Shown: positions 8,256 through 18,777, counted from the stretch's first letter. The stretch is DNA of 64,000 nucleotides from Eubacterium ramulus (GCF_003122485.1 NZ_JRFU01000121.1:1-64000), one strand, 5' to 3'. Numbers and translations: made by a program. The notes: generated from the sequence alone by a model not told the origin.

Positions 8256-8933
8256 ATGAAGAAAGCTATCTTAGCTACAAAAGTCGGAATGACTCAAATC
8301 TTCAACGCAGACGGAGTTTTAGTTCCGGTTACTGTATTACAGGCTGGTCCGTGCTACGTTACACAGATCAAAACTGTTGATAACGATGGATACAGCGCTG
8401 TACAGGTTGGTTTTGTTGACAAAAAAGAGAAAGTTGTTACAAAAGATGCCAACGGTAAAAAAGAAATCAAACACAGACATGGTGTTAACAAAGCAGAGAA
8501 AGGTCACTTTGACAAAGCTGGCGTATCCGGTAAGAGATTCGTTCGCGAGTTCAAATTTGACAATGCTGAGGAATACAACCTTGCAGATGTGATCAAAGCT
8601 GATATCTTCGCTGAAGGCGACAAGATCGATGCAACAGCAATTTCCAAAGGTAAAGGTTTCCAGGGCGCAATTAAGAGATTTGGTCAGCACAGAGGACCTA
8701 TGGCTCATGGTTCTAAATTCCATCGTCATCAGGGTTCCAACGGCGCTTGTTCTTCTCCGAGTAAAGTATTCAAAGGAAAAGGCATGCCAGGACACATGGG
8801 TAGCGTAAAGGTTACAGTTCAGAACCTTGAAGTTGTTCGTGTAGATGCTGAGAACAATTTACTTTTAGTTAAAGGTTCCGTACCAGGACCTAAGAAATCT
8901 TTAGTAACAATCAAGGAAACAGTAAAAGCTTAA
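8256..8933 (+). CDS. rplC: 50S ribosomal protein L3
   Basis: Early-assembly 50S protein whose extended loop reaches toward the peptidyl-transferase centre. The 225-residue sequence starts with the L3 pattern [16 protein letters not shown] and carries the conserved loop [15 protein letters not shown] followed by GKGMPGHMG. Family proteins are about 205-215 residues; the extra length is a charged middle segment around [27 protein letters not shown] precedes the ATG. Thirty-two bases separate it from rplD. Confidence 0.97.
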   Translation: MKKAILATKVGMTQIFNADGVLVPVTVLQAGPCYVTQIKTVDNDGYSAVQVGFVDKKEKVVTKDANGKKEIKHRHGVNKAEKGHFDKAGVSGKRFVREFKFDNAEEYNLADVIKADIFAEGDKIDATAISKGKGFQGAIKRFGQHRGPMAHGSKFHRHQGSNGACSSPSKVFKGKGMPGHMGSVKVTVQNLEVVRVDAENNLLLVKGSVPGPKKSLVTIKETVKA

Positions 8934-8965
8934 GTTTTACTTGATTAGGAAAGGAGGACACACAG

Positions 8966-9586
8966 ATGGCTAACGTATCTGTTTATAATATGGAAGGCAA
9001 CGAAGTGGGCTCCATGGAACTGAATGACGCAGTTTTCGGTGTAGAAGTTAACGAGCATTTAGTACACATGGCAGTTGTACAGCAGCTTGCAAATAATCGT
9101 CAGGGAACTCAGAAAGCAAAAACACGTTCTGAAGTTAGCGGCGGTGGAAGAAAACCTTGGAGACAGAAAGGAACCGGTCATGCAAGACAGGGTTCAACAA
9201 GAGCTCCGCAGTGGACAGGTGGTGGAGTAGTATTCGCTCCGGTACCGAGAGATTACTCTTTCAAGATCAACAAAAAAGAGAAAAGAGCAGCTTTAAAATC
9301 CGCTCTGACATCCAGAGTAGAGGCTCAGAAATTTGTTGTTTTAGATGAGTTAAAATTAGAAGCAATCAAAACAAAAGATTTTGTTAAAGTATTAAATAAC
9401 TTAAATGTTTCCAAAGCACTGGTTGTTATGGGAGACAAAGATGTTGTTATTGAGAAATCCGCAGCAAATGTACCGGATGTTAAAACAACACAGGCTACAC
9501 TGTTAAATGTATACGATATCCTGAAATATGATACCGTGATCACAACAAAAGCAGCTGTAGAGAAAATCGAGGAGGTATACGCATAA
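8966..9586 (+). CDS. rplD: 50S ribosomal protein L4
   Basis: Lines the polypeptide exit tunnel and in several bacteria represses its own operon by binding the leader RNA, so it is the obvious candidate regulator of the fold upstream of rpsJ. The 206 residues include the tunnel-loop signature [19 protein letters not shown] at about 52-70. A strong AGGAGG lies before the ATG. Its stop codon overlaps the rplW start by one base (TAATG), so the two are translationally coupled. Confidence 0.97.
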   Translation: MANVSVYNMEGNEVGSMELNDAVFGVEVNEHLVHMAVVQQLANNRQGTQKAKTRSEVSGGGRKPWRQKGTGHARQGSTRAPQWTGGGVVFAPVPRDYSFKINKKEKRAALKSALTSRVEAQKFVVLDELKLEAIKTKDFVKVLNNLNVSKALVVMGDKDVVIEKSAANVPDVKTTQATLLNVYDILKYDTVITTKAAVEKIEEVYA

Positions 9587-9885
9587 TGGCAAACGTACAG
9601 TACTACGATGTAATCCTCAAACCGGTTATTACAGAGAAAAGCATGAATATCATGGCTGAGAAAAAATATACTTTCCTGGTTCATCCGGAAGCTAACAAAG
9701 CTATGATCAAAGAAGCTGTTGAGAAAATGTTCGACGGCGTTAAAGTTGCAAAAGTTAACACAATGAATTGCGAAGGCAAAACAAAAAGACGTGGAATGAC
9801 TTTTGGTAAAACTGCTAAAACAAAAAAAGCTATCGTTCAGTTAACAGAGGATAGCAAAGATATCGAGATCTTCGCAGGTCTGTAA
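9586..9885 (+). CDS. rplW: 50S ribosomal protein L23
   Basis: Tunnel-exit protein that docks trigger factor, SRP and the translocon. It has 99 residues with the family start [14 protein letters not shown] and the C-terminal [18 protein letters not shown]. The start overlaps the rplD stop. A 72-bp spacer containing a good GAAAGGAG leads into rplB. Confidence 0.97.
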   Translation: MANVQYYDVILKPVITEKSMNIMAEKKYTFLVHPEANKAMIKEAVEKMFDGVKVAKVNTMNCEGKTKRRGMTFGKTAKTKKAIVQLTEDSKDIEIFAGL

Positions 9886-9957
9886 GATATCCACAAAGCA
9901 GTAGGCTAGGCACAGTAAAGTGCGATAATAAAACACAGTATTGAAAGGAGATTCATT

Positions 9958-10800
9958 ATGGGAATCAAAACATATAACCCATATACACCTTCCAGAAGAA
10001 ATATGACTGGTTCTGACTTCTCTGAGATCACAAAGAGCACTCCTGAGAAATCCTTACTGGTTTCCTTAAACAAAAATTCTGGACGTAATAATCAGGGTAA
10101 AATCACTGTTAGACACCGCGGAGGCGGAGCTAAGAAAAAATACAGAATCATCGATTTCAAAAGAAATAAAGATGGTATTCCGGCAACTGTTATCGGTATC
10201 GAGTACGATCCGAACAGAACAGCTAATATCGCTCTGATCAGCTACGCTGATGGTCAGAAAGCATATATCCTTGCACCGGCAGGACTTACAGATGGTATGA
10301 AAGTTATGAACGGACCGGAAGCTGAGGTTCGCGTAGGTAACTGCTTACCGCTGGCAAACATCCCAGTTGGTACACAGGTTCACAATATTGAGTTACATCC
10401 GGGTAAAGGCGGACAGCTGGTTCGTTCCGCAGGAATGAGCGCACAGCTTATGGCTAAAGAGGGCAAATATGCTACTTTAAGACTTCCGTCCGGAGAGATG
10501 AGAATGGTTCCTATTAATTGCCGTGCAACAGTAGGTGTTATCGGAAACGGTGACCACAGCCTGATCAACATCGGTAAAGCAGGACGTAAACGTCACATGG
10601 GTATCCGCCCAACAGTACGTGGTTCTGTTATGAACCCGAATGACCATCCACACGGTGGTGGTGAAGGCAAGACAAGTATCGGTCGTCCAGGTCCATGCAC
10701 ACCTTGGGGCAAACCTGCTCTTGGCTTAAAGACAAGAAAGAAAAACAAACAGTCTAACAAACTTATCGTAAGAAGAAGAGACGGTAAAGCAATCAAATAG
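9958..10800 (+). CDS. rplB: 50S ribosomal protein L2
   Basis: Highly conserved 23S-binding protein needed for subunit association and peptidyl transfer. It has 280 residues. The signature [18 protein letters not shown] near 222-239 contains the conserved functional His, and the N-terminal RNA-binding domain has [19 protein letters not shown]. The basic C-terminal tail ends RRRDGKAIK. Ten bases separate its stop from rpsS. Confidence 0.98.
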   Translation: MGIKTYNPYTPSRRNMTGSDFSEITKSTPEKSLLVSLNKNSGRNNQGKITVRHRGGGAKKKYRIIDFKRNKDGIPATVIGIEYDPNRTANIALISYADGQKAYILAPAGLTDGMKVMNGPEAEVRVGNCLPLANIPVGTQVHNIELHPGKGGQLVRSAGMSAQLMAKEGKYATLRLPSGEMRMVPINCRATVGVIGNGDHSLINIGKAGRKRHMGIRPTVRGSVMNPNDHPHGGGEGKTSIGRPGPCTPWGKPALGLKTRKKNKQSNKLIVRRRDGKAIK

Positions 10801-10810
10801 GAGGTTTAAT

Positions 10811-11092
10811 ATGGCTCGTTCATTAAAAAAAGGACCATTTGCTGATGAAAGCTTACTGAAAAAGATTGATGCTATGAACGCTGCAGGAGACAAACAGGTA
10901 ATCAAAACCTGGTCCCGCCGTTCCACAATCTTCCCGCAGATGGTTGGACATACAATCGCAGTTCATGATGGAAGAAAACATGTTCCTGTATATGTTACAG
11001 AAGATATGGTTGGACACAAACTCGGTGAGTTCGTAGCAACCAGAACATACAGAGGACATGGAAAAGACGAAAAGAAATCTAAAGTAAGATAA
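10811..11092 (+). CDS. rpsS: 30S ribosomal protein S19
   Basis: 30S head protein partnered with S13. The 93 residues begin [13 protein letters not shown] and contain the signature [16 protein letters not shown] near the C-terminus, both typical. AGGAGG, partly inside the end of rplB, drives initiation. It is followed after 21 bp by rplV. Confidence 0.98.
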   Translation: MARSLKKGPFADESLLKKIDAMNAAGDKQVIKTWSRRSTIFPQMVGHTIAVHDGRKHVPVYVTEDMVGHKLGEFVATRTYRGHGKDEKKSKVR

Positions 11093-11113
11093 TTTTGGAA
11101 GGAGGTTATATCC

Positions 11114-11500
11114 ATGGCAAAAGGACATAGATCCCAAATTAAAAGAGAGAGAAATGCACAGAAAGATACCAGACCTTCAGCAAAATTATCATATGCTAGA
11201 ATGTCTGTACAGAAAGCTTGCTTCGTACTGGATGCAATCCGTGGCAAAGATGTAAAAACAGCTTTAGCTATCGTAATGTACAATCCGAGATACGCATCAA
11301 GCGTTATTGAAAAATTATTAAAATCAGCAATTGCTAATGCTGAGAACAACAACGGAATGAAAGTTGATGACCTTTATGTAGAAGAGTGCTACGCAAATAA
11401 AGGACCTACAATGAAGAGAATTCATCCGAGAGCACAGGGTAGAGCTTACAGAATCGAGAAGAGAATGAGCCACATCACAATCGTGCTTAATGAAAGATAG
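11114..11500 (+). CDS. rplV: 50S ribosomal protein L22
   Basis: Contacts all 23S domains and lines the exit tunnel with a beta-hairpin. The 128 residues include RMSVQKACFVLDAIRGKDV and the hairpin end RAQGRAYRIEKRMSHITIVL. The Lys/Arg-rich N-terminus (MAKGHRSQIKRERNAQK) is slightly longer than in E. coli (110 residues), as in other Clostridia. GGAGG precedes it, and 10 bases separate it from rpsC. Confidence 0.97.
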   Translation: MAKGHRSQIKRERNAQKDTRPSAKLSYARMSVQKACFVLDAIRGKDVKTALAIVMYNPRYASSVIEKLLKSAIANAENNNGMKVDDLYVEECYANKGPTMKRIHPRAQGRAYRIEKRMSHITIVLNER

Positions 11501-11510
11501 GAGGTAAAAC

Positions 11511-12164
11511 ATGGGACAGAAAGTTAATCCTCATGGCTTGAGAGTCGGTGTTATCAAAGACTGGAGTTCTAAATGGTATGCAGAAGGCAATTTTGCAGAT
11601 CTCTTAGTTGAAGATTACAATATCAGAAAATTTTTAAAGAAAAAATTATACAGCGCAGGAATCGCTAAAATCGAGATCGAGAGAGCTTCTGACCGCGTTA
11701 AAGTTATCGTTTACACAGCTAAACCGGGTGTTGTAATCGGTAAAGGCGGAGCTGAGATCGAGAAAGTGAAAAAAGAGCTTCAGAAATATACAGATAAGAA
11801 ATTAATCGTAGATATCAAAGAAGTTAAGAGACCGGACAAAGACGCTCAGCTCGTTGCAGAGAACATCGCAGCACAGCTTGAGAACCGTGTATCTTTCCGT
11901 CGTGCTATGAAATCCTGCATGGGCAGAAGTATGAAAGCTGGCGTTAAAGGTATCAAAACATCCGTTTCTGGACGTCTTGGTGGAGCAGATATGGCTCGTA
12001 CAGAGTTCTACAGCGAAGGTACTATTCCGCTTCAGACACTGAGAGCTGATATCGACTACGGTTTCGCAGAAGCAGATACAACCTACGGTAAAGTAGGCGT
12101 TAAAGTATGGATCTACAAAGGTGAAGTACTTCCGAAAAAGGCAGTGGAAGGGAGCGATAAATAA
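11511..12164 (+). CDS. rpsC: 30S ribosomal protein S3
   Basis: mRNA-entry protein of the 30S head. The 217 residues comprise an N-terminal segment [18 protein letters not shown], a KH type-2 domain with the GXXG-type loop [17 protein letters not shown] near 72-88, and a C-terminal domain with [13 protein letters not shown]. The stop overlaps the rplP start by one base (TAATG), indicating coupled translation. Confidence 0.98.
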   Translation: MGQKVNPHGLRVGVIKDWSSKWYAEGNFADLLVEDYNIRKFLKKKLYSAGIAKIEIERASDRVKVIVYTAKPGVVIGKGGAEIEKVKKELQKYTDKKLIVDIKEVKRPDKDAQLVAENIAAQLENRVSFRRAMKSCMGRSMKAGVKGIKTSVSGRLGGADMARTEFYSEGTIPLQTLRADIDYGFAEADTTYGKVGVKVWIYKGEVLPKKAVEGSDK

Positions 12165-12589
12165 TGTTAATGCCAAAAAGAGTTAAAAGACGTAAACAGT
12201 TCCGTGGCACAATGGCTGGTAAAGCGTTAAGAGGCAATAAGATTACAAACGGTGAATACGGTATCGTTGCTCTCGAGCCATGCTGGATCAAATCTAACCA
12301 GATTGAGGCAGCCCGTGTTGCCATGACACGTTACATCAAACGTGGTGGTAAAGTTTGGATCAAAATTTTCCCGGACAAACCAGTAACAGCTAAACCGGCT
12401 GAGACACGTATGGGTTCCGGAAAAGGTGCTTTGGAATATTGGGTAGCTGTAGTTAAACCGGGTCGCGTATTATTCGAGATCTCCGGTGTGTCTGAAGAAA
12501 TCGCTCGTGAAGCGTTAAGACTTGCAACTCACAAATTACCATGCAAGTGCAAAATCGTTTCCCGTGAAGACTTAGAAGGCGGTGAATAA
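12164..12589 (+). CDS. rplP: 50S ribosomal protein L16
   Basis: Positions A-site tRNA and organises the central protuberance side of the 50S. The 141 residues open [15 protein letters not shown] and include the signature [17 protein letters not shown] around 82-98. The start overlaps rpsC. Only two bases separate its stop from the ATG of rpmC, completing the usual rpsC-rplP-rpmC trio. Confidence 0.98.
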   Translation: MLMPKRVKRRKQFRGTMAGKALRGNKITNGEYGIVALEPCWIKSNQIEAARVAMTRYIKRGGKVWIKIFPDKPVTAKPAETRMGSGKGALEYWVAVVKPGRVLFEISGVSEEIAREALRLATHKLPCKCKIVSREDLEGGE

Positions 12590-12591
12590 GA

Positions 12592-12792
12592 ATGAAATCT
12601 AGTGAATATTTAAAAGAGTTAAGAACACAGAGCGCTGCTCAGTTACAGGAACAGTTAGTAGCTGCAAAAAAAGAACTTTTCAATCTTAGATTCCAGAACG
12701 CAACAAATCAGTTGGACAATACTGGAAGAATTAAAGAAGTTAGAAAAAATATTGCCAGAATTCAGACCGTTATCACTGAGAAAGCGGAGTAA
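12592..12792 (+). CDS. rpmC: 50S ribosomal protein L29
   Basis: Small helical exit-site protein of 66 residues; the conserved [19 protein letters not shown] segment is clear. Its ribosome-binding site (GGCGGTGAATAAG) lies inside the end of rplP. A 37-bp gap leads to rpsQ. Confidence 0.96.
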   Translation: MKSSEYLKELRTQSAAQLQEQLVAAKKELFNLRFQNATNQLDNTGRIKEVRKNIARIQTVITEKAE

Positions 12793-12829
12793 TTCCCCTG
12801 GCGAGTAACCCATGAAAGGAGAACGCATC

Positions 12830-13087
12830 GTGGAAGAAAGAAATCTTAGAAAAACACGTGTTGGTAAAGTTGTAAGCGACAAGATGGACAAAACAATCGT
12901 TGTAGCTATCCAGGATAATGTAAGACATCCTCTTTACAACAAAATCGTGAAAAAAACTTATAAATTAAAAGCTCATGACGAGAACAATGAATGTGGTATC
13001 GGTGATACAGTCAGAGTTATGGAAACAAGACCTTTATCTAAAGATAAAAGATGGAGACTTGTAGAGATTATGGAGAAAGCAAAATAA
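12830..13087 (+). CDS. rpsQ: 30S ribosomal protein S17
   Basis: Primary 16S-binding OB-fold protein. I place the start at the GTG at 12830, because AAAGGAG sits at 12816-12821 eight bases upstream and the resulting protein ([20 protein letters not shown], 85 residues) aligns with the family. The ATG at 12812 would add six residues, but it overlaps that site and has none of its own. The OB-fold signature [17 protein letters not shown] is present. Confidence 0.95.
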   Translation: MEERNLRKTRVGKVVSDKMDKTIVVAIQDNVRHPLYNKIVKKTYKLKAHDENNECGIGDTVRVMETRPLSKDKRWRLVEIMEKAK

Positions 13088-13103
13088 GAAGGAGGCTGCC
13101 AGC

Positions 13104-13472
13104 ATGATTCAACAGGAAAGCAGACTTAGAGTAGCTGATAATACAGGAGCAAAAGAGTTACTTTGCATCCGTGTTATGGGCGGTTCTACAAGAAGATATG
13201 CTAACATTGGTGATGTTATTGTAGCTACAGTTAAAGATGCAACACCAGGCGGAGTTGTTAAAAAAGGCGACGTTGTGAAAGCTGTAGTTGTTCGTACTAA
13301 AAGAGGCGCACGTCGTAAAGACGGTTCCTACATCAAATTTGATGAGAACGCTGCTGTTATCATCAAAGATGACAAAACTCCAAGAGGAACTCGTATTTTT
13401 GGACCGGTTGCAAGAGAACTTCGTGAGAAACAGTTCATGAAGATTGTTTCCCTCGCTCCGGAAGTATTATAG
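13104..13472 (+). CDS. rplN: 50S ribosomal protein L14
   Basis: Intersubunit-bridge protein on the 50S, partner of L19. All 122 residues match the family, with [20 protein letters not shown] at the start and the signature [26 protein letters not shown] lies before the ATG. A 13-bp gap leads to rplX, whose ribosome-binding site follows the rplN stop directly. Confidence 0.98.
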   Translation: MIQQESRLRVADNTGAKELLCIRVMGGSTRRYANIGDVIVATVKDATPGGVVKKGDVVKAVVVRTKRGARRKDGSYIKFDENAAVIIKDDKTPRGTRIFGPVARELREKQFMKIVSLAPEVL

Positions 13473-13485
13473 GAGGTACCGATTA

Positions 13486-13791
13486 ATGCTGAAAATTAAA
13501 AAAGGTGATACAGTTAAAGTAATCGCTGGAAAAGATAAAGACAAAGAAGGCAAAGTAATCGCTGTTAACGCTAAGAAAAACACAGTTACTGTTGAAGGTA
13601 TCAACATGGTTACAAAACATACAAAACCAAGTATGGCTAACCAGGCAGGTGGTATCGTTCAGCAGGAAGGACCGATCGATATTTCTAACGTTATGTATGT
13701 TCATAAAGGAGCAGCTACTCGTGTAGGCTTCAAGATGGACGGCGACAAAAAAGTTCGTTTCGCTAAATCAACTGGCGAAGTGATTGATTAA
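13486..13791 (+). CDS. rplX: 50S ribosomal protein L24
   Basis: Assembly-initiator protein with a KOW motif ([20 protein letters not shown]). The frame is open upstream into rplN, but AGGAGG at 13471-13476 and family length (101 residues) fix the start at the ATG at 13486 (MLKIKK). The central segment [20 protein letters not shown] is typical. A good site (GAGGAGG) for rplE follows within 25 bp. Confidence 0.97.
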   Translation: MLKIKKGDTVKVIAGKDKDKEGKVIAVNAKKNTVTVEGINMVTKHTKPSMANQAGGIVQQEGPIDISNVMYVHKGAATRVGFKMDGDKKVRFAKSTGEVID

Positions 13792-13814
13792 TCAAAGAGA
13801 GGAGGTCCATCAAG

Positions 13815-14354
13815 TTGAGTAGACTGAAAGACACATATCAGAATGAGATCGTAGACGCTATGATCAAAAAATTTGGATATAAAAATATCATGGAAGTGCC
13901 GAAACTTGACAAAATTGTTATCAACATGGGTGTTGGTGAGGCAAAAGAGAACGCAAAGATTCTTGAGGCAGCTATGAAAGATCTTGAGATCATTGCAGGT
14001 CAGAAACCAATTACAACAAAAGCTAAGAATTCCATCGCTAACTTCAAAATCAGAGAAGGTATGCCGATCGGATGCAAAGTTACTTTAAGAGGCGAGAAAA
14101 TGTATGAGTTCCTTGATCGTCTTGTAAACCTTGCATTACCGCGTGTACGTGACTTCCGTGGCGTAAACCCGAATGCATTTGACGGCAGAGGTAACTATGC
14201 ACTTGGTATCAAAGAGCAGTTAATCTTCCCTGAAATTGAGTATGATAAAGTTGACAAAGTAAGAGGTATGGATATCATCTTCGTTACAACAGCTAACACA
14301 GATGAAGAAGCACGCGAATTACTGACACAGTTCAACATGCCATTCGCTAAATAA
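13815..14354 (+). CDS. rplE: 50S ribosomal protein L5
   Basis: Binds 5S rRNA and contacts P-site tRNA. The start is a TTG at 13815 served by GAGGAGG. The 179 residues match L5, with [33 protein letters not shown] and the C-terminal [17 protein letters not shown]. The non-ATG start contrasts with most genes in this operon. Fifteen bases lead to rpsN. Confidence 0.97.
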   Translation: MSRLKDTYQNEIVDAMIKKFGYKNIMEVPKLDKIVINMGVGEAKENAKILEAAMKDLEIIAGQKPITTKAKNSIANFKIREGMPIGCKVTLRGEKMYEFLDRLVNLALPRVRDFRGVNPNAFDGRGNYALGIKEQLIFPEIEYDKVDKVRGMDIIFVTTANTDEEARELLTQFNMPFAK

Positions 14355-14369
14355 CAGGAGGGGACTTTA

Positions 14370-14555
14370 ATGGCTAAGAAATCAATGAAAATCAAACAGC
14401 AGCGTACACCGAAATTCTCTACCAGAGCATATACACGCTGCAAAATCTGTGGACGTCCGCATTCTGTATTAAAGAAATATGGTATCTGCAGAGTATGTTT
14501 CCGTGAATTAGCTTACAAAGGTGAGATTCCGGGCGTTAAGAAAGCAAGCTGGTAA
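14370..14555 (+). CDS. rpsN: 30S ribosomal protein S14, zinc-binding type
   Basis: A 61-residue short (type Z) S14 with a zinc ribbon formed by C24, C27, C40 and C43 (CKIC...CRVC). This form is standard in Firmicutes; under zinc limitation some species swap in a Cys-free paralogue, not seen here. The C-terminus [11 protein letters not shown] is conserved. The last codons contain AAAGCAAGCTG, which reappears in the spacer immediately downstream. Confidence 0.97.
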   Translation: MAKKSMKIKQQRTPKFSTRAYTRCKICGRPHSVLKKYGICRVCFRELAYKGEIPGVKKASW

Positions 14556-14608
14556 GATACACTTAACGAAAGCAAGCTGAATGAAAATATTACAGGAGGA
14601 AACACAAC

Positions 14609-15010
14609 ATGACAATGAGTGATCCAATCGCAGATATGCTTACAAGAATCCGTAATGCAAATACTGCTAAACATGATACAGTAGATATTCCTTCATCCAA
14701 AATGAAAAATGCTATCGCAGAGATTTTATTCAACGAAGGATATATTGCAAAATACGAGATCATTGAAGATGGTAATTTCAAAACAATCCGTGTTACACTG
14801 AAGTACGGTGCTGATAAAAATGAAAAAATCATCACAGGTATCAAGAGAATCTCCAAACCGGGTCTGCGTGTATATGCAAGCAAAAACGAGATCCCGAAAG
14901 TTCTGGGTGGTTTAGGAACAGCAATCCTTTCTACAAACCAGGGCGTTATCACTGACAAAGAAGCTAGAAAACTTCAGGTTGGCGGAGAAGTATTAGCATT
15001 TGTATGGTAG
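14609..15010 (+). CDS. rpsH: 30S ribosomal protein S8
   Basis: Primary 16S binder of the central domain; in E. coli it represses the spc operon. The 133 residues begin [16 protein letters not shown] after a two-residue MT extension and end with GGEVLAFVW, close to the usual ending. AGGAGG at 14594-14599 drives initiation. It is followed by an unusually long structured spacer before rplF. Confidence 0.97.
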   Translation: MTMSDPIADMLTRIRNANTAKHDTVDIPSSKMKNAIAEILFNEGYIAKYEIIEDGNFKTIRVTLKYGADKNEKIITGIKRISKPGLRVYASKNEIPKVLGGLGTAILSTNQGVITDKEARKLQVGGEVLAFVW

Positions 15011-15343
15011 GCCGGAAGCCACTTAGCGAAATCAAGCCTTCGGGCGCAGATTGAGGTTAGTGCGAGGTCCTTCTGTGAGATTAGCAAAAGCAAGCCATAG
15101 GCGCAGCTTGAGCTTAGCGAACAGAAGATTCCCGTGGAAATGTTCAGGAGCCAGAATATGGCTTCTGACAAACATCCTTAATTTCTCGATGAGAGAGTTA
15201 AGAGACTGCTTTACAGACAATGCTGTAAGGTGGTAAAATCTATAAACGATCCAAAAGTATAATTCCACTGCAAAGGTGGAACATACTGTGTAACAATGCA
15301 TGTCGGCAGATGTCGACCAATACAGAATATAGGAGGTACGGGC
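15011..15343 (+). repeat. Long rpsH-rplF spacer with tandem imperfect hairpin repeats
   Basis: A 333-bp gene-free gap in an otherwise tight operon. Two roughly 50-bp units (about 15020-15075 and 15076-15127) share TTAGC.AAA.CAAGCC....GGCGCAG.TTGAG.TTAG. Each folds on itself: in the second, AGC-aaa-AGC-aa-GCC pairs with GGC-gca-GCT-tga-GCT. A related half unit lies at 14560-14578 after rpsN. The rest has ATTCCAC/GTGGAA near 15261-15283 and ends in AGGAGG for rplF. No convincing frame is present. Confidence 0.5.
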
Positions 15344-15883
15344 ATGTCACGTATAGGAAGAATGCCAATCGCGATTCCGGACGGAGTAACCGTAACAATC
15401 GCAGAAAATAATCAGGTGACTGTAAAAGGTCCTAAAGGAACACTTGAGAGAGTGTTACCTGCAGAGATGGATATCAAACAGGAAGGTTCTGAGATCATTG
15501 TAACCAGACCAAATGATTTAAAGAAAATGAAATCTTTACATGGTTTAACAAGAACTCTGATCCACAACATGGTAATCGGTGTAACAGCTGGTTACGAGAA
15601 AACACTGGAAGTTAACGGTGTTGGTTACAGAGCATCCAAATCTGGAAACAAACTGACATTAAACCTTGGATATTCTCATCCGGTAGAGATGATTGATCCA
15701 GAAGGCTTAGAGGCAGTTGTTGATGGAAACAAAATCATTGTAAAAGGTATCGATAAAGAAAAAGTTGGCCAGTACGCAGCAGAAATCAGAGATAAGAGAA
15801 GACCTGAGCCTTACAAAGGAAAAGGTATCAAATATGCTGATGAAGTTATCAGACGTAAAGTTGGTAAGACTGGTAAGAAATAA
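15344..15883 (+). CDS. rplF: 50S ribosomal protein L6
   Basis: Located near the GTPase-associated centre. AGGAGG about seven bases upstream and the family start [15 protein letters not shown] fix the ATG at 15344, although the frame is open earlier. The 179 residues show two copies of the L6 fold and the C-terminal signature [14 protein letters not shown]. It is the first gene after the structured spacer, so its expression could differ from the upstream genes. Confidence 0.97.
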   Translation: MSRIGRMPIAIPDGVTVTIAENNQVTVKGPKGTLERVLPAEMDIKQEGSEIIVTRPNDLKKMKSLHGLTRTLIHNMVIGVTAGYEKTLEVNGVGYRASKSGNKLTLNLGYSHPVEMIDPEGLEAVVDGNKIIVKGIDKEKVGQYAAEIRDKRRPEPYKGKGIKYADEVIRRKVGKTGKK

Positions 15884-15901
15884 TTGGAGGTGTGACAGGT
15901 A

Positions 15902-16270
15902 ATGGTTAGTAAGAAATCAAGAACAGAAGTTCGCGTTAAAAAGCACAGAAGAGTGCGTAATCATTTAGCAGGTACTGCTGAAAGACCACGTTTAGCTGTT
16001 TTTAGAAGCAATAATCATATGTACGCCCAGATTATTGATGATACAGTTGGAAACACAATTTGTGCAGCTTCTACAATGGATAAAGACATTAAAGCAGCTT
16101 GCGAGAAAACAAATAACGTAGATGCAGCAGTTCAGGTTGGTACAGCAATCGCTAAGAAAGCACTTGAGAAAGGAATCACAACTGTAGTATTTGACAGAGG
16201 CGGTTTCATTTATCAGGGTAAAGTTCAGGCATTAGCAGACGCAGCACGTGAAGCTGGATTAAACTTTTAA
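15902..16270 (+). CDS. rplR: 50S ribosomal protein L18
   Basis: 5S rRNA-binding protein of the central protuberance, 122 residues. It has the basic N-terminus [20 protein letters not shown] and the C-terminal [20 protein letters not shown] signature. GGAGG precedes the ATG. Seventeen bases separate it from rpsE. Confidence 0.97.
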   Translation: MVSKKSRTEVRVKKHRRVRNHLAGTAERPRLAVFRSNNHMYAQIIDDTVGNTICAASTMDKDIKAACEKTNNVDAAVQVGTAIAKKALEKGITTVVFDRGGFIYQGKVQALADAAREAGLNF

Positions 16271-16287
16271 CAAGGAGGAAACAATAC

Positions 16288-16797
16288 ATGAAACGTACAA
16301 TCATTGATCCCAGCCAGTTGGAATTAAATGAAAAAGTGGTATCAATTAAACGTGTAACCAAAGTTGTTAAAGGTGGACGTAACATGCGTTTTACAGCTTT
16401 AGTCGTAGTCGGCGATGGCAACGGTCATGTTGGTGCAGGTTTAGGAAAAGCAGCTGAAATTCCGGAAGCAATCCGCAAAGGAAAAGAAGATGCAATGAAG
16501 AAACTCATCGAGGTTAAATTAGACGCAAACAACAGTATTACACATGATACAACTGGTAAACATACAGGTGCATCTGTATTATTAAAAAGATCTCCGGAAG
16601 GTACTGGAGTTATCGCTGGTGGCCCGGCACGTAACGTGTGCGAGCTCGCTGGTATCAAAAACATCCGTACAAAATCTCTGGGATCCAATAACAAGCAGAA
16701 CGTTGTACTTGCTACAATCAATGCGCTCAGCCAGTTAAAATCCCCGGAAGAAGTAGCTAGACTTCGCGGTAAATCCGTAGAAGAGATCCTGGGTTAA
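16288..16797 (+). CDS. rpsE: 30S ribosomal protein S5
   Basis: Decoding-fidelity protein at the mRNA entry side. The 169 residues have the double-stranded-RNA-binding-like N-terminal domain ([20 protein letters not shown]) and the S5 C-terminal domain with [27 protein letters not shown] lies upstream and the rpmD ribosome-binding site overlaps its stop. Confidence 0.98.
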   Translation: MKRTIIDPSQLELNEKVVSIKRVTKVVKGGRNMRFTALVVVGDGNGHVGAGLGKAAEIPEAIRKGKEDAMKKLIEVKLDANNSITHDTTGKHTGASVLLKRSPEGTGVIAGGPARNVCELAGIKNIRTKSLGSNNKQNVVLATINALSQLKSPEEVARLRGKSVEEILG

Positions 16798-16810
16798 GGA
16801 GGGATATAAG

Positions 16811-16993
16811 ATGGCAGATAAATTAAAAATCACACTTGTGAAATCTACAATCGGTGCAGTTCCGAAACATGTTAAAACAGTAGAAGCTTTAGGTTTAAAG
16901 AAACTTAACAAAACTGTTGAAATGCCGGATAACGCAGCAGTTCGTGGTATGATTCAGCAGGTTAGACATTTAGTAAAAGTAGAAGAAATCTAA
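16811..16993 (+). CDS. rpmD: 50S ribosomal protein L30
   Basis: Sixty-residue non-essential 50S protein with the ferredoxin-like fold typical of L30 (LKITLVKSTIGAVPKHVKTV ... MIQQVRHLVKVEEI). It lies between rpsE and rplO in the canonical spc order. GGAGG is placed seven bases before the ATG. Confidence 0.96.
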   Translation: MADKLKITLVKSTIGAVPKHVKTVEALGLKKLNKTVEMPDNAAVRGMIQQVRHLVKVEEI

Positions 16994-17011
16994 TAGTAAG
17001 GAGGTGCCACG

Positions 17012-17452
17012 ATGGATTTATCAAACTTAAGACCGGCAGAAGGTTCAAAACACAGCGATAACTTCAGAAGAGGCCGTGGACACGGTTCAGGAAATGGTAA
17101 GACAGCAGGTAAAGGCCATAAAGGACAGAAAGCTCGTTCCGGAGCTCCAAGACCAGGCTTTGAAGGTGGTCAGATGCCATTATACAGAAGAATCCCGAAA
17201 AGAGGATTCACTTGCAGAAACTCCAAAGAGATCGTTTCTGTAAACGTATCTGCTCTTGAGAGATTTGAGAATGATACAGTTGTAACTGTAGACACTCTGA
17301 TCGAGGCAGGACTTGTTAAAAACCCGAGAGATGGTGTTAAAATCCTTGGAAACGGAGAACTGACAAAGAAACTTACAGTTCAGGCAAACGCTTTCAGTGC
17401 ATCAGCAAAAGAAAAAATTGAGGCACTTGGCGGAAATGCAGAGGTGATCTAA
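17012..17452 (+). CDS. rplO: 50S ribosomal protein L15
   Basis: Late-assembly 50S protein, 146 residues. The basic Gly-rich N-terminal extension ([20 protein letters not shown]) threads into 23S rRNA, and the globular C-terminal domain ends [20 protein letters not shown] precedes it. Its stop overlaps the secY start by one base (TAATG), coupling ribosome and translocon synthesis. Confidence 0.97.
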   Translation: MDLSNLRPAEGSKHSDNFRRGRGHGSGNGKTAGKGHKGQKARSGAPRPGFEGGQMPLYRRIPKRGFTCRNSKEIVSVNVSALERFENDTVVTVDTLIEAGLVKNPRDGVKILGNGELTKKLTVQANAFSASAKEKIEALGGNAEVI

Positions 17453-18768
17453 TGCTTGAAACAGTCCGTAACGCATTTAAGCTCAAGGAAATCAGAAGCC
17501 GTATCATTTATACCCTGCTCATGTTAGTAGTGGTACGAATCGGTACGCAGCTTCCGGTTCCGGGAGTTAATGGAAGCTATTTCTCAGAATGGTTTTCTGG
17601 CAATTCAGGCAGCGCTTTCGGATTTTTTGATGCAATTACCGGCGGTTCTTTCGAGAAGATGTCGGTATTTGCATTGAATATTACTCCATATATTACGTCT
17701 TCTATTATTATCCAGCTTCTGACCATTGCGATTCCAAAACTGGAAGAGCTTCAGAAAGACGGTGAAGAAGGTCGTAAGAAGATGACTGCAATTACACGTT
17801 ATCTGACAGTAGCACTTGCATTAATGGAATCTCTTGCTATGGCAATCGGATTCGGCAGAAGTGGACTTCTGATCAAATTTAATGCTCTGAATGTTATTAC
17901 AGCTGTCGTAACATTGACTGCAGGATCTACCGTAATCATGTGGATCGGTGAGAGAATTACAGAGAATGGTGTAGGAAACGGTATCTCTATCGTACTTACA
18001 ATCAACATTATCTCAAGAATCCCACAGGATCTTACATTATTATTTGAACAGTTTGTAAAGGGAAAAGAAATTGCATTCCAGGTACTGAATTTGGCAATTA
18101 TTATTGCAATTATCATTATAGTAACAGTCTTAACTGTCGCTTTACAGGGAGCTGAGCGGAGAATTCCGGTACAGTATTCCAGAAAAGTACAGGGAAGAAA
18201 ACAGGTTGGTGGACAGACATCTCATATTCCGTTAAAGGTAAATACTGCAGGTGTTATTCCAATCATCTTTGCACAGTCATTATTCATGTTCCCACTGATC
18301 ATCATGCAGCTGCTTGGTAAATCTGGTGGAAACGGAATTGGCGGTACAATTCTTAAAATGTTAAATCAGTCCAATTGGTGTGATTTCAATGAACCGATAT
18401 ACTCTATAGGATTAATTGTATATATTGCATTAGTTATTGCTTTTGCATATTTCTATACATCCATTACATTTAATCCGTTGGAAATTGCAGACAATATGAA
18501 AAAACAGGGAGGCTTTATCCCGGGTATCCGTCCAGGTAAGCCAACCAGTGAATATCTGACAAAGATCTTAAACTACATCATTTTTATCGGTGCCGTAGGT
18601 CTGGTAATTGTTGCAGTTATTCCGATCTTCTTTGAGGGAGCATTCAATGCATCAATTTCATTTGGTGGAACATCTCTGATCATCATCGTTGGTGTTATCA
18701 TTGAGACATTAAAACAGATTGAGTCCCGTATGCTGGTTCGGAATTATAAAGGATTTTTAAATGATTAA
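17452..18768 (+). CDS. secY: Preprotein translocase subunit SecY
   Basis: Central channel of the Sec translocon in the cytoplasmic membrane. The 438 residues contain about ten hydrophobic helices, the plug and gate region near GVNGSYFSEWFSGNSG, the family motif FGFFDAITGGSFEKMSVFAL, and the cytosolic loop with QGAERRIPVQYSRK that contacts ribosome and SecA. It overlaps rplO by one base. A hairpin at 18778-18805 follows its stop. Confidence 0.98.
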   Translation: MLETVRNAFKLKEIRSRIIYTLLMLVVVRIGTQLPVPGVNGSYFSEWFSGNSGSAFGFFDAITGGSFEKMSVFALNITPYITSSIIIQLLTIAIPKLEELQKDGEEGRKKMTAITRYLTVALALMESLAMAIGFGRSGLLIKFNALNVITAVVTLTAGSTVIMWIGERITENGVGNGISIVLTINIISRIPQDLTLLFEQFVKGKEIAFQVLNLAIIIAIIIIVTVLTVALQGAERRIPVQYSRKVQGRKQVGGQTSHIPLKVNTAGVIPIIFAQSLFMFPLIIMQLLGKSGGNGIGGTILKMLNQSNWCDFNEPIYSIGLIVYIALVIAFAYFYTSITFNPLEIADNMKKQGGFIPGIRPGKPTSEYLTKILNYIIFIGAVGLVIVAVIPIFFEGAFNASISFGGTSLIIIVGVIIETLKQIESRMLVRNYKGFLND

Positions 18769-18777
18769 TGTACTGTT

